Origin: Hormiphora californensis
Lineage: Eukaryota; Ctenophora; Tentaculata; Cydippida; Pleurobrachiidae
DNA: 64,000 nt
NCBI GenBank assembly: GCA_020137815.1
Contig: CM035354.1
Coordinates: 6,276,015-6,340,014, forward strand
Reading direction: 5' to 3'
The first letter of the stretch is position 1. Every line of letters begins with the position of its first letter. A model generated the notes under the pieces. That model was not told the origin of the DNA, did not search any database, and saw nothing but the letters and a program-made list of their open reading frames with translations. Shown one piece after another: positions 25,998 to 36,488 of the stretch. Made by a program: the position numbers and the translations under genes.

Positions 25998-27844
25998 TTA
26001 ACAGCCCATACAGCCAGGCAATATCGTGCTTTCATTTTGATCCTGCTCTTTGGTTGATACAATTTGCTGATCATCTACTTCTTCATCATCTTCTTCATCT
26101 TCTTCATCTACCTCATCCTCATATTTTGGTAGCGCTGTATCTACATCTTTGTCCTGTGTCTGCTCAACTTCTTCGAGTTCATCAGTATGTAGCCTCCTCC
26201 TGGTAACACAGAATGGCCTCTCCTTAGAGCAAGGCCAAGCAGAATCAACAATCCAATAGGTCCTCGCCAAGGTTGCCATAGTTTCATCCACAGACTTCAT
26301 TGCCTCACTTCCATCATCTTCCTCCTCTTCTTCTTCGCTGTCCTCCGAATCTTTCTTCTTACTGTCATCCAACATACTGCTCCACCCTTCACAATCCTCC
26401 TCTTCACAGCCTTCCTTTTCCTCAGCATCTAAAATCTCCATAAGCTGGCAGGAAACATGAGGGTTGGTGTTCCTCGATACGGCTTCTGCGAGCAAGGACA
26501 GCGTTTCCTTGTCGTATCATAATGGTTAGAAGCTGCTTCATAAAGTCACCCACAATCCCAAACTCGACCACCATGGCCATGATGAGATCTAATTGTGACG
26601 GAACCTGTGTCTCTACCAATCGTTCCAAGATGTTGAACTGGAACTTGGTCTTACTTTCCGGGGTAAGAGTCAGAAGGTGATCCAGGAAGTTGAAGTCTGC
26701 GTATTTCACCACTGCATCAAGTGCGAGAAGGGAATGTTCCCAGTAGGCATCAAAATCTACGGAAGGTTTAGGAAGGTGTAATCGGTAGAACTGGTGGCAT
26801 CCAAGTTTTGCCCAGTCAACTTTGAAAACTGTCACCAGTTTAAACAGGTCCCTGAAAACACTGAATTCGGTGGAAATTGTCAGCTTGTCAAGGGTTCCGG
26901 TGTAACATGCATCGACAAAGATCTGAACAGATTCAGGCTCAAAATCAGAGACATCGTGATCTAGCACCCCCTTCTTCTCGATAAGATTCTTCAGGACCGG
27001 AGAGTTGCGTGATAGGATGTAGGAGTTGAGAGGCATTTTGTTTTCATCCTTTAGGTGGAACGTTACGTTCCCGTGAGCAGGGAATGAAAGGTAATCCTTG
27101 CCAAAATCGATACCCTTCGGTTCCTTGATGTCACATGAAGACGGGTTGTCGTGTATCGAAAAGGTAACCACTGATTTCTCATCAGTTTTCGTCCCGATCA
27201 TAATAGCTTTTCCCAAGTCACCAGACTTCGTTTCAAATGAACTTGAACCTCTTACGGTTATCACTACCTGCTCCAGTGGGAAGATTTGACTCGAGGTTGC
27301 CTTTTTTGTTGTACTTTTCTACCACGAACTCAAGACTCTTACCAATTTTTCGACTGTAAGTAATCCAAGTCGAGTCGTTGGCTTGGTGACTGGTCGACTG
27401 TTCCGTCGCAGAAAGGCAATCTTTGGCCAGTCGATGAAAGGTTACTATACTCAATTGGGCTTCCTGTAAATTTGGCGCCCCAAGATGACAATCCTTGATA
27501 GTGATGTCTGCCTGAAATAGTTAACTTTTTGACCCCGGTTACGTCTTTCCACGGTATATATTCACGTTTCCCCCAGCCTGTATAGGAGGCACTGTTCGAA
27601 AATGTAGCATCCAGGTCCACTTTAGATCGGTCGTACTGTTTGTAAAGGAAAAGGAGAAAGAGCAGCTCCAGTTTTTCGTAGTGTTCATGGGGTAACTGTA
27701 AACGTATGCGCCCAGATGGCCATCATTTTGTTTCACACCAATGGACCAACGGAATCCTCCAAAAAGAGTTGTCTCGCCAAGTACTTGGGTTGCCCCGATC
27801 GAAGATGTCACAAACTCCGCTGCTATAGTTTTGGTTATCGTCAT
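25998..27844 (-). pseudogene. MATH-BTB-BACK gene, decayed copy (array member A)
   Basis: Homologous to the intact members B, C and E but broken. The first MATH part runs from ATG 27844, then the frame shifts near 27600, near 27450 and near 27260. The BTB-BACK part is open in 27264-26422 (GIDFGKDYLSFPAHGN, YILSRNSPVLKNLIEKKG). A segment equal to the WLENFNFSLCDE region is missing where the last frame change occurs (about 26490). The tail keeps ATLARTYW and WPCSKERPF and ends in a long acidic stretch. A strong pyrimidine tract plus cag lies four bases upstream of the ATG. Introns are an alternative for one shift, but no good borders join the frames. Confidence 0.7.
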
Positions 27845-28314
27845 GATTCTGTGGAGAAAGAGAGAGTTGGGGTGATTTCAGATTTTATTAAAGGTAAATC
27901 GTTACATTAGGGGAGGGGTCTGAGGGGATTTTTGATTGGGTTAGATAGCGGGGTAGTTGGGACCGAGTACAGCTGGTATAATAATAATAATAATATTCCG
28001 CGCTTGTATACCGCCCATACCCGACGGAAACATGTCAAAATATTGGCGATGCTCCGACGAGTCATCAGAGCGGTATATCCTCGATTAAATATATGACACA
28101 CACGAACACTCTGGTATTGGAAAAGCATTCGTTTAGCAGTCTTGAAGAAAGGGCAGAGGGATCATAGAAATAGACACACCCCAGTTCTATGAATAAACGT
28201 TAATTTGAAACATTTACATTATCATGATCAGCAAAAAGTAACCAGATTAAAAATACTTTTAAAAAATAATAAAAACCTAGATCACATGTGTATCTCATTC
28301 TCGATAAAAAATAT
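27845..28314. other. Spacer between array members A and B
   Basis: Contains a short (taa)n run at about 27980-27996. No gene seen. Confidence 0.5.
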
Positions 28315-30018
28315 TTAGCATCCCATCGTTTGTGCATCATTGTCTTTCACCGTAAACTGCTTCTCCTTTTGCAGTGGCCTCCTAGTTAGAGAAAAAGGTC
28401 TCTTCTTAGAACATGGCCAAGTAGAGGTTTTCATCTTACTCCAATGATTTCTTGCCAAAGTCGCCAGTGTCCCGTCTTCAGGAATCAAATTCTCATCTTT
28501 ATTTTCATCATCTGATTTTCCACTCTCCGATTTCAACAGTGCAATAAATTCACAGCTAAGGTCTGCACTACCATTCTGCTCAACTGCCTCTGCTAGCAAA
28601 GGCAATGCATCTTCATCACAAAGAGAAAAGTTGAAGTTTTCTAGCCAGTAGGTGAGTAGCGGGAAACGACTGTTCATCATCAAAGCAGTTAGAATCTGTT
28701 TCAAAAACTCACTCACAAGATCAAACTCAACAACCACTACCGTTATCAAATCCAGGTGAGCTCGTTTTGTTGTTTCGGCAATTAGCTGTGGCAAGCGGAA
28801 CTGAAACTTGAATTTGTTTTCCGGGATACAGGAAAGGAGATGTTCCAAGAGACTCGCATCTGCATGCTTTACCACAGAGTCCAGTGCAAGCAGAGCATAC
28901 TCCCAGTAACTGTTGAAATCTTCCAATGGCTTAGGGAGGTGCTTTCTATAGAACTCGAGACATCCACCTTTTGCCCAATCCAACTTAAACACAGCTACCA
29001 TTTTAACAAAGTCGCTGAAAATTTTGAACTCAGTAGAATCGAACAACTTTTCCAGACTTCCCGAATAACAAGCGTCGATGAAGATTCTAACGGCATCAGG
29101 CTCGAAGTCAGTAACATCGTGATCAAGCTCCCCTTCCTTTTCAATTATGTCCTTCAGAACCGAAGAGTTGCGAGCAAGTATGTAGGAATTCAAAGGAATA
29201 CTGGTGTTGTCCTTCAACAAGAAACTGTTGTTTCCATGGGAAGGGAGGGAAAGATACTCTCTTCCAAAGTCAACACCGGGCGGTCCAGAGTACAAAGGTA
29301 AGGCATAATCGATGATGAAAGTGACTTCCACAGTGGAACCCACATCATTTTTCAGATTAAAGTTAAAGAATTCTCCAAGACGTCTTGTTTGCCTCACATT
29401 TTTACTTTCCTCAATCACGAGTAGTACAGAGTTATCCAAATTTTCCAGGGTGCCTGTTTGGGTGTCGTAGCATTCAACTTTAAATTTGAGTTTATTGGCT
29501 TCAGGTTTCTGGATATGAGCTAACCAGGTTTTACTGTTTGCTTCGTAACTTGTGTACAATATAGTATTGTTCAGGTTGTTGAGGGAAAATCGCCGCTGAA
29601 ACATCACAGCGGATATCTTGTCAGGTGTTATCGGTTCGATGCTGGAAGTTCCAAGAGTGATACTAGTAATGGTCACTCTAGCAGTTACCTTGATGATTTT
29701 CCTTTCATCCTTCTTCATAAAACTTGGCCATCCCCAATTGCAATTGTTTACCGCATTGTTAAAAACATATGGTTCCTCCAGACTTAGCTTTGCTTCACCA
29801 AATTCATCACTTTGCAGTGAAAAGATTGTAGAACAGCTCCATTGATTTCTTGAATCTCCATTTTCACAATATAAATAAAGTCCAAAAAAGTCGCATTTTG
29901 ATACATTGACACTGACATACCATAAAAATCCGTGCAGCAACTTTTTTTCACTATAGTGTCTGATTGTTTCGTCATTGTCGAGTGAAACTGAAAAATCCGT
30001 TGTAAAAGATTGAGTCAT
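28315..30018 (-). CDS. MATH-BTB-BACK protein (array member B), intact
   Basis: 567 aa, single exon. Proteins with MATH and BTB domains usually act as Cullin-3 substrate adaptors: MATH binds the substrate, BTB the cullin. Here an N-terminal MATH-like region (about 1-125, with GWPSFMKKDERK) is followed by a second beta-rich region (to about 245), a BTB domain (about 250-365, VDFGREYLSLPSHGN, LNSYILARNSSVLKD, ACYSGSLEKL), a BACK-like helical region with WLENFNFSLCDE, and a C-terminal signature DGTLATLARNHW ... TWPCSKKRPFSLTRR. It ends MGC. The ATG follows ctacag by three bases. The closest relatives are its neighbours; cullin binding is inferred, not shown. Confidence 0.82.
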   Translation of the reverse strand: MTQSFTTDFSVSLDNDETIRHYSEKKLLHGFLWYVSVNVSKCDFFGLYLYCENGDSRNQWSCSTIFSLQSDEFGEAKLSLEEPYVFNNAVNNCNWGWPSFMKKDERKIIKVTARVTITSITLGTSSIEPITPDKISAVMFQRRFSLNNLNNTILYTSYEANSKTWLAHIQKPEANKLKFKVECYDTQTGTLENLDNSVLLVIEESKNVRQTRRLGEFFNFNLKNDVGSTVEVTFIIDYALPLYSGPPGVDFGREYLSLPSHGNNSFLLKDNTSIPLNSYILARNSSVLKDIIEKEGELDHDVTDFEPDAVRIFIDACYSGSLEKLFDSTEFKIFSDFVKMVAVFKLDWAKGGCLEFYRKHLPKPLEDFNSYWEYALLALDSVVKHADASLLEHLLSCIPENKFKFQFRLPQLIAETTKRAHLDLITVVVVEFDLVSEFLKQILTALMMNSRFPLLTYWLENFNFSLCDEDALPLLAEAVEQNGSADLSCEFIALLKSESGKSDDENKDENLIPEDGTLATLARNHWSKMKTSTWPCSKKRPFSLTRRPLQKEKQFTVKDNDAQTMGC

Positions 30019-30364
30019 TCCCTGTAGTGATAAAATCGGTTATGGGTATGTCCAAAATACAGTTGTATTAATTCGTTGTTATGGGCATGTTCAAAGTCGC
30101 TAAAATTAAGCCACATTAAGCTGTGATGGCATGTACAAAGATGGGAGTTTCCCTTATAAAGCGATACTAGTACTATAAATAATATAGTTCTAAGCATGTG
30201 GTTGTTTGTCCAAATATGCGATTTTTGCAGGCTAAAGCGTTCTATTACCCGACATGCAGCATGCTGTATTGGTTTAATGTCAGATAGCCGATAGGTTCGC
30301 GATACCGTGACCTTGATCACAGAAAAAATTTCCACGGGTTTTTGATAGATCTGAACGAGAGTTA

Positions 30365-30596
30365 AGTGGAATTATTTGAAGTTATCACCACCTCGGTGCA
30401 CACTATTTTTATTTGTGCACCCCAAACTTGTTTTGGCTCTCACGCCTTTGTTTCTTGACTAATTTCGACAAACAAAAACTTTACGGACTCACAAGATTAT
30501 GCTTTTTGCCGGCAAGTGAGAGCAAGTGGAGGCTGTCACGCGCAAATACGACGCCGTGTGTGAAAGAGGGGTGACAAATTCAAAAAAATTCGAGTT
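30365..30596. mobile_element. MITE, agtcgga(t)n superfamily, copy 1
   Basis: TA flanked. Termini resemble aagtggaattatttgaagtt and its complement. The interior matches the element at 31914-32169 (ttgtttcttgac, aaaactttacggactca, gtgagagcaagtgg). Confidence 0.65.
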
Positions 30597-30771
30597 TAAT
30601 TCCCAAGAGATTCATTGGTGTTCTTCCAAAAGAGCACCGTATCACATACTTATCAGTGGTCAATGACATACTTATCAGTGGTCAATGACCAGTGGTCATT
30701 GACTATTTTTCCCAACTCATAAATCAAATCCAATTTTCACAAAGTTTACCCCTAGAATGAGTTCCTTTGTT

Positions 30772-31052
30772 ATGTTCTAACCCTCCTTTACATTTGTAAA
30801 GAAGGGTTATGTGTTTTTGTACACTTTTGGTCAAGTGATCAGCTTGTGTACGTGATCACTGATCAGCTATCTTTTTCACTGAAAGTGAGAGACAGTAGTT
30901 AGAGTGCGAGGGAGAGCGCAGTACACACTTTTCAGCACTCATCACGCGCACGTGAGTCCCCACAATACAGTACACGGAATAGGTCGGTATACAAATAACC
31001 TAGACTGTGTATCGCGGGCGGGGCGCACGAAACACAGTCTAGCTAGGCAAGA
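30772..31052 (+). repeat. Repeat of the aaccctcctttacat family, long copy
   Basis: Starts ttatgttctaaccctccttt and ends with the gcgggcggggcgcacgaaac block and agtctagctaggcaa. The copy at 44264-44335 has the same two ends joined directly. A hairpin aaccctcctttac/gtaaagaagggtt lies at the left end. Confidence 0.7.
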
Positions 31053-31082
31053 GTTCCTACGATCATTCTAAAACATTTGGTA

Positions 31083-31700
31083 AAAAAATTTTAGTCCTAC
31101 CCTGGCCCAATTACGTGGGCCGATGTATGCCCATATATGGGCATATTCATATCAAAAAATGTTTTTTGGGGCGTTATTTCGAAAAAACCACACATATGAA
31201 TCGCCTCATGAGAACCAGTACAACCATTATTTCCAGTCTGCACCTTCAGAACTCCATTTTATAATGAAAATTTTATTTTTTTTTCATCTTTTTTTCTTGC
31301 ACATTTTCCTACTTTGCAGTATTAGTTGAGACGAATTTTAACTTTTTGAGATTTTATTTGTCGGAAACCAAATTCCGGTTGTAACCGACTACTTTTGACC
31401 TGCTGAACACGATCCCGTTCATGAAAAAGCTCTCAAAATTGAAGAAAATGGCCAAAATGAACATTTTTAGTCAAAAATGAGCATTTTTGGTCCAAAATGA
31501 ACATTTTCAGGTCAAAAATGACCTTTGGCTAACTTTCATGATACACATCCATTCTGATCGGTATCAAACCGCTGAACACGACCCTGACCATAAAAAGTTG
31601 ATATCAAGAACATGCCAAACACTGGTGTAAAACACACATATTTTCCTTTTTTCGGTAAAAAAGTAAACTTTTTTAATCGCCTGGCCCACGTAATTGACAT
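31083..31700. repeat. Imperfect inverted-repeat region
   Basis: cctggcccaattacgtgggc (near 31100) faces cctggcccacgtaattga in inverse near 31680. Ctgaacacgatcc / ctgaacacgaccc blocks and repeated aaaaatgaacattttt units lie inside. Boundaries are uncertain. Confidence 0.4.
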
Positions 31701-31913
31701 ACACTATCCCAATTCCGTTTTCAGGATGTAGTAGACAATTGTCCATAGTTTCATATCTACCCTTAACCTTTTGGCCAAGTCGACAAAATTTTCACTTAGC
31801 ACACCCTAATGACCACTGGTCATGTATCACATTCTTTTCGCGGCAAAATAATTCTTTGGTAACCGTCTAAGGATGTTTTTTTTGCTGTTCATATCATTAA
31901 TTAGAAGAATGTA

Positions 31914-32169
31914 GAGTCGGATTTTTTAAAGTTGTCGCCCCCTGGGTGGGACGCTATTTTATATTTGTGCGTCCCAAACTTGTTTTAGCCTTTGTATTTG
32001 TTTCTTGACCAATTTCGTAAAACAAAAACTTTACGGACTCAACAAAATTATGCTCTTTCCGGTGATATGCGGTTTTTTGCCGTAAAGTGAGAGCAAGTGG
32101 GGGGCTATCACGCGTAAATACGACGCCGCGTGTGAAAGGGGGGGGTAACAACTTTTAAAAATCCTACTT
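31914..32169. mobile_element. MITE, agtcgga(t)n superfamily, copy 2
   Basis: TA flanked. Ends gagtcggattttttaaagtt and a near complement. Interior shared with 30365-30596. Confidence 0.65.
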
Positions 32170-32434
32170 TAAATTGTCGTTACAACATGCCAGAAGCCCA
32201 GACCCAGTGGAAAAATAAAGAGACATATTACAATACAGAATTTGTTTTCTATTTCATAAATAAAATGTACGACAATTAGTCATCTAAGATCTTGAAAAAA
32301 TATGAATAAAAAGATATGATGATTTGCAATAATTTAAAACCCCAGCCCCCGGTTGAAGATCATGTTTCAATAGAAAATGAAATGTTTTTCCTTGATAAAT
32401 GTTTAATCTCTCTGCATCTTTTTACCGTTTAATC

Positions 32435-34096
32435 TCAATCTAGCAACCCCCTGGTTAAAGAAAATGGTCTCTTGGTCGAGCACGGCCAGGTCGAATCTTC
32501 ATCCTTGCACCAGAGGTTTCTAGCCACCGTAGCCAGTGTCCCATCTTTGGGAATCATAGGTCTGTCTCTTCCATCTTGGTCATCTTTTGTATCTTCCATT
32601 CCATTCTCTTTGGTGCCCGTCTGCACCTCACCATGTTTTAATATTGCCAAGCATTTGCGACACGTTTCAGGGTTGGTGCTTTGTCCGACTGTCTCTGTAA
32701 ACAAAGATAGAGTTTCCTGGTCACAGAGAGAAAAGTTGAAGTTCTCCAACCAGTAGTCGAGGAGTGGAATCGGTGTTTTAAACATCATCAAAGTAAGGAT
32801 TTGCTCAACAAATTTGTTAACGAATGAAAACTCAACGACCATTGCCATAACCAAGTCAAGGTGCGATCGCTTAGTTAACTCAGCGAGAACTTTTGATAAG
32901 CGGAACTGGAACTTCGTTAAATTCTCAGGAACACAGGAGAGAAGATGGTTAAGGAAACTCGATTCCTCCCGGTGGACAGCTGAATCTAGTGCGAGAATAG
33001 CAAAACTCCAGTAGGCGATGAAATCTTCTGATGGCTTAGGGAGGTGCTTTCTGTAAAACTCGAGACATCCACCTTTTGCCCAATCCACTTTGAACACGGC
33101 TACCATTTTAACAAAGTCGCTAAAAATTTTGAACTCTGTATCGTCAGACAGCTTTTCAAGTGTTCCAGAGTAACAGGCATCGGCGAAGATTCTAACAGCT
33201 TCGGGCTCAAAGTCAGTAACATCGTGATCTAGGTCTCCCTCTTTTTCGATAAAGCCCTTCAGGACCGGAGAGTTGCGAGCAAGGACCAAAGAGTTCAAAG
33301 GAATACTGGTGTTGTCCTTCAGCAAGAAACTGTTGTTCCCATGGGCAGGGAGGGAAAGATACTCTCTTCCAAAATCTATCATGCTCGGCTGATTATAGGA
33401 CGAGGAATCTCCAAAAATGAAAGTCAAATCAACTGTTGAACAACCCGTCACTTTTTCAAAGTCCAAGTCGAAAAACTGTCCAAGAATATTAGTTTGCCTC
33501 AAATTCGGATTGTTCTTCACAAGTACCATGACAGATTCACCCTGATTGTTTTCCTCGTTCAAAGTCTCTTTGCTGTAGCCATCGACTCTTAACCTGATCT
33601 TGTCTGGAGCGGGTTTTTGTACCTCAAAAAGCCAGGTTCTTCCGTTCACCTCCTGACTGGTAAAATAGGACGATTCAATGCTTAGAGTATCCAATGGTAG
33701 GCACAGCTGAAACAGGACAGTAGGGGGAATTGGCTCCAACTTCCCATAACTAAAACTGGTGATTTTGACTTTAGCGAACATCTTGATAACTTTTCTCTTG
33801 TCCTTCTTCATAAACTTAGCCCAGCCGTACCCTAACCCTTGATCAGAGTCGCTAAAATCATACTCTGCTTTTGAGTAGTTATTTTCGTCTCGTAAAGAAA
33901 AGGTAGTAAAGCAGTTCCAGTTCTTCGAAGAGTTTACTGGTTCACAGTGCAAATACAACCCCAACTCCTCTGGATCAGACGTATTCACGCACAAAACCCA
34001 GAAGAATCCGTGAAATAATTTCCGATGACTGTAATGTCGCTGTTTGTCAGCATCTTCTATGGAAACAGTAAACGTCGTAGAGACTTTCTGGGTCAT
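32435..34096 (-). CDS. MATH-BTB-BACK protein (array member C), intact
   Basis: 553 aa from ATG 34096, chosen because it aligns with members B and D (MTQ/MTE) and follows tttatag by eight bases; the frame is open 39 nt further up to ATG 34135. Same order as member B: MATH-like region with GWAKFMKKDKRK, second beta region, BTB (IDFGREYLSLPAHGN, SLVLARNSPVLKGF, ACYSGTLEKL), BACK-like region with WLENFNFSLCDQ, then DGTLATVARNLW and STWPCSTKRPFSLTR. Probable Cullin-3 adaptor by family. Its BTB-BACK half is nearly identical to that of pseudogene D. Confidence 0.82.
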   Translation of the reverse strand: MTQKVSTTFTVSIEDADKQRHYSHRKLFHGFFWVLCVNTSDPEELGLYLHCEPVNSSKNWNCFTTFSLRDENNYSKAEYDFSDSDQGLGYGWAKFMKKDKRKVIKMFAKVKITSFSYGKLEPIPPTVLFQLCLPLDTLSIESSYFTSQEVNGRTWLFEVQKPAPDKIRLRVDGYSKETLNEENNQGESVMVLVKNNPNLRQTNILGQFFDLDFEKVTGCSTVDLTFIFGDSSSYNQPSMIDFGREYLSLPAHGNNSFLLKDNTSIPLNSLVLARNSPVLKGFIEKEGDLDHDVTDFEPEAVRIFADACYSGTLEKLSDDTEFKIFSDFVKMVAVFKVDWAKGGCLEFYRKHLPKPSEDFIAYWSFAILALDSAVHREESSFLNHLLSCVPENLTKFQFRLSKVLAELTKRSHLDLVMAMVVEFSFVNKFVEQILTLMMFKTPIPLLDYWLENFNFSLCDQETLSLFTETVGQSTNPETCRKCLAILKHGEVQTGTKENGMEDTKDDQDGRDRPMIPKDGTLATVARNLWCKDEDSTWPCSTKRPFSLTRGLLD

Positions 34097-34368
34097 GCGG
34101 GAACCTATAAAGGATAGTGGTGAATGTGTTAGCATTTTTAGTGGAATCTAGAATGGGGTGGAGACTGGAGGCAGGGTAGAGGGTGTATTGTTCGAACAAC
34201 GGTTTACAAAGACAAAAGCACAAACTTTATACAAACTTATTGAAATATAGATGATTCATTAAAATAAAGATACAAGATAAAAATTGAAATGTGTCTTTTT
34301 AAAAACCAAACCCAAACAAAACGAGGAAGTCCTTACACCATCCAAGTCCCTGACCGAAAAGTCTGCAT

Positions 34369-36096
34369 TCACGAGCCCATGATGTGTGATGTAGTGTCAT
34401 TAGTCTTCTCCTCCTGTTTCATTATATCATCACCTGATTTGTCAGCATCAACAACACTTTCTTCTTCTTGCAGCTCCCTCCTGGTTAAGGAAAATGGTCT
34501 CTTGTTGGAGCAAGGCCAAGTCGCATCTTTGTTCTTTTTCCATCGATTTCTTGCCAGAGTAGCCAGAGTCCCATCTTTTGGAACTAACTCACCATCATCA
34601 ACCGCGGCTTCCTCTACTCCGCTATCATCTGCATTTTTCAAGTGCGTCATAAAGTTGCAGCACAGCCGTGGATCGGTGGTTTTCTCTACGGCCTCAGCTA
34701 GAAGAGTTAAGGGAAGCGTTTCCTCGTTGCAGAGAGAAAAATTGAAGTTCTCTAGCCAGTAGTTGAGCAGAGGAATACGATTCTTGAACATCATAACAAC
34801 GAGAATTTGTTGTATGAACTTTTCTACCAGTTCAAATTTGACCACCAACGCCAGAACTAAATCAAGATGAGACCTTTTAGTTATTTCTCCGACTAGTTGT
34901 AAGATGCTGAACTGGAATTGGGTTTTGTTTGGCGGAATGTTCGACACAAGATAGTCTAAAAAACAAGGTTCCTCGTGGTTTACCGCTGAGTCCAATGCAA
35001 AAATAGCATATTTCCAGTAGGCGGATGAAATCTTCTGATGGCTTAGGGAGGTGCTTTCTGTAGAACTCGAGACATCCACCTTTTGCCCAATCCAACCTTA
35101 AGACTACTACCATTTTAACAAAGTCACAGAAAATTTTGAACTCTGTTTCGTCAGACAACTTTTCTAGAGTTCCAGAGTAACAGGCATCGGCGAAGATTCT
35201 AACAGCTTCGGGCTCAAATTCGGTAACATCGTGATCTAGGTCTCCCTCTTTTTCGATGAAGCCCTTCAGAATCGGAGAGTTGCGAGCAAGGACCAAAGAG
35301 TTCAAAGGAATGCTGGTGTTGTCTTTTAGCAAGAAACTGCTGTTCCATGGGCAGGGAGGGAAAGATACTCTCTTCCAAAATTCATCATGCTCGGCTGGTT
35401 ATAGGACGAGGAATCTCCAATGACAAAAGTTAGTTCCATAGACTGATCTTGAGTTTCCAAGTCAAAAAACTGTCCGAGAAGTTTAGTTTGCTTCAAATTC
35501 GGATTGTTCTTCACAAGTACTAAGGCAGATCCACCCTGATTGTCTTTCTCGCCAGTCTCTGTGTTGTAGCCATCCAGTCTCAATTTGACCTTGCCTGGCT
35601 TAGGTTTCCGAATCTCGACAACCCAATTTCTTTTGATTCCATGTTGGCTGGTAAAGTAGGATGTTTTGCTGCCGAGAGACCTCATTGGTAGACTAAGCTG
35701 AATTAACCCTGTAGGAGGAAGTGTTTCAATAGCGGATTTTCCAAAACTGCTACTGATGATAGATACATTTGCAGTGATCTTTAGAACCTTCCTTCCGTCA
35801 GCTGTCATAAACTTTGGCCAGCCCCACAAGCCTATAGTGTTTGTAAAAGTGTATTCACAGTTACGTTCAGCTCCGGGGACGTCCCCTTTCAATGTATACT
35901 CAGTACTGCAGCTCCATTCCTCAACTGTATTAACTGGTTTGCAATGCAGGTAAACACCGTAATATCTTGGCTCTCTTTTAAGATTAACACAAATACTCCA
36001 GAAAAAGCCATGATAATTCTTATAATCACTGTAATGTTGAGTTTTTTCAGGATCGGAGAGAGGTATAGAAAACTCGGTCGAAAAAGCTTCCGTCAT
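34369..36096 (-). pseudogene. MATH-BTB-BACK gene with two frameshifts (array member D), mosaic
   Basis: Full-length homology from ATG 36096 to a stop at 34369, but two single-base shifts break it. Near 35340 a run of three C in the intact copies is two, and near 35025 an extra G lies in gtaggcggatgaa. Everything else is conserved, including WLENFNFSLCNE and DGTLATLARNRW. Either a young pseudogene or two sequencing errors. The MATH half resembles member E (CKPVNTVEEWSCS, HYSDYKNYHGFFW), whereas the part after about residue 185 resembles member C (VKNNPNL, GDSSSYNQPSM). Confidence 0.75.
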
Positions 36097-36488
36097 GAGA
36101 AACCTAAAAACACGGGAAAATGATTGTAATTTATGGTATCTCGGTAAATCTTTGGGTAAATTGGGGATTGAAATAGTTGATTTTTTGGCGGGACAGTGAT
36201 TTGAACTTCCATCAGGGGGGGGGGCGAATCAGACAAATTTGTACAAAGGTGCATTAAATCTTTTAAAAAATAAAAATTTACTCATAAAAAGCTTACATAA
36301 AATAATATATCATCACCTTGGGTTGAAAATCATACAAAATATAGTTCTTTATCATGAGCACTTTGTAACAAATACCTAATCAACTCCCACTGTTTCCATT
36401 TACATAACTCATAAAAATGTATTATGTTTGCCTTTGACTTCTCATCCTCCATAACGTATGACCTTGTTTGTTTTGCATTCAACTCCAT

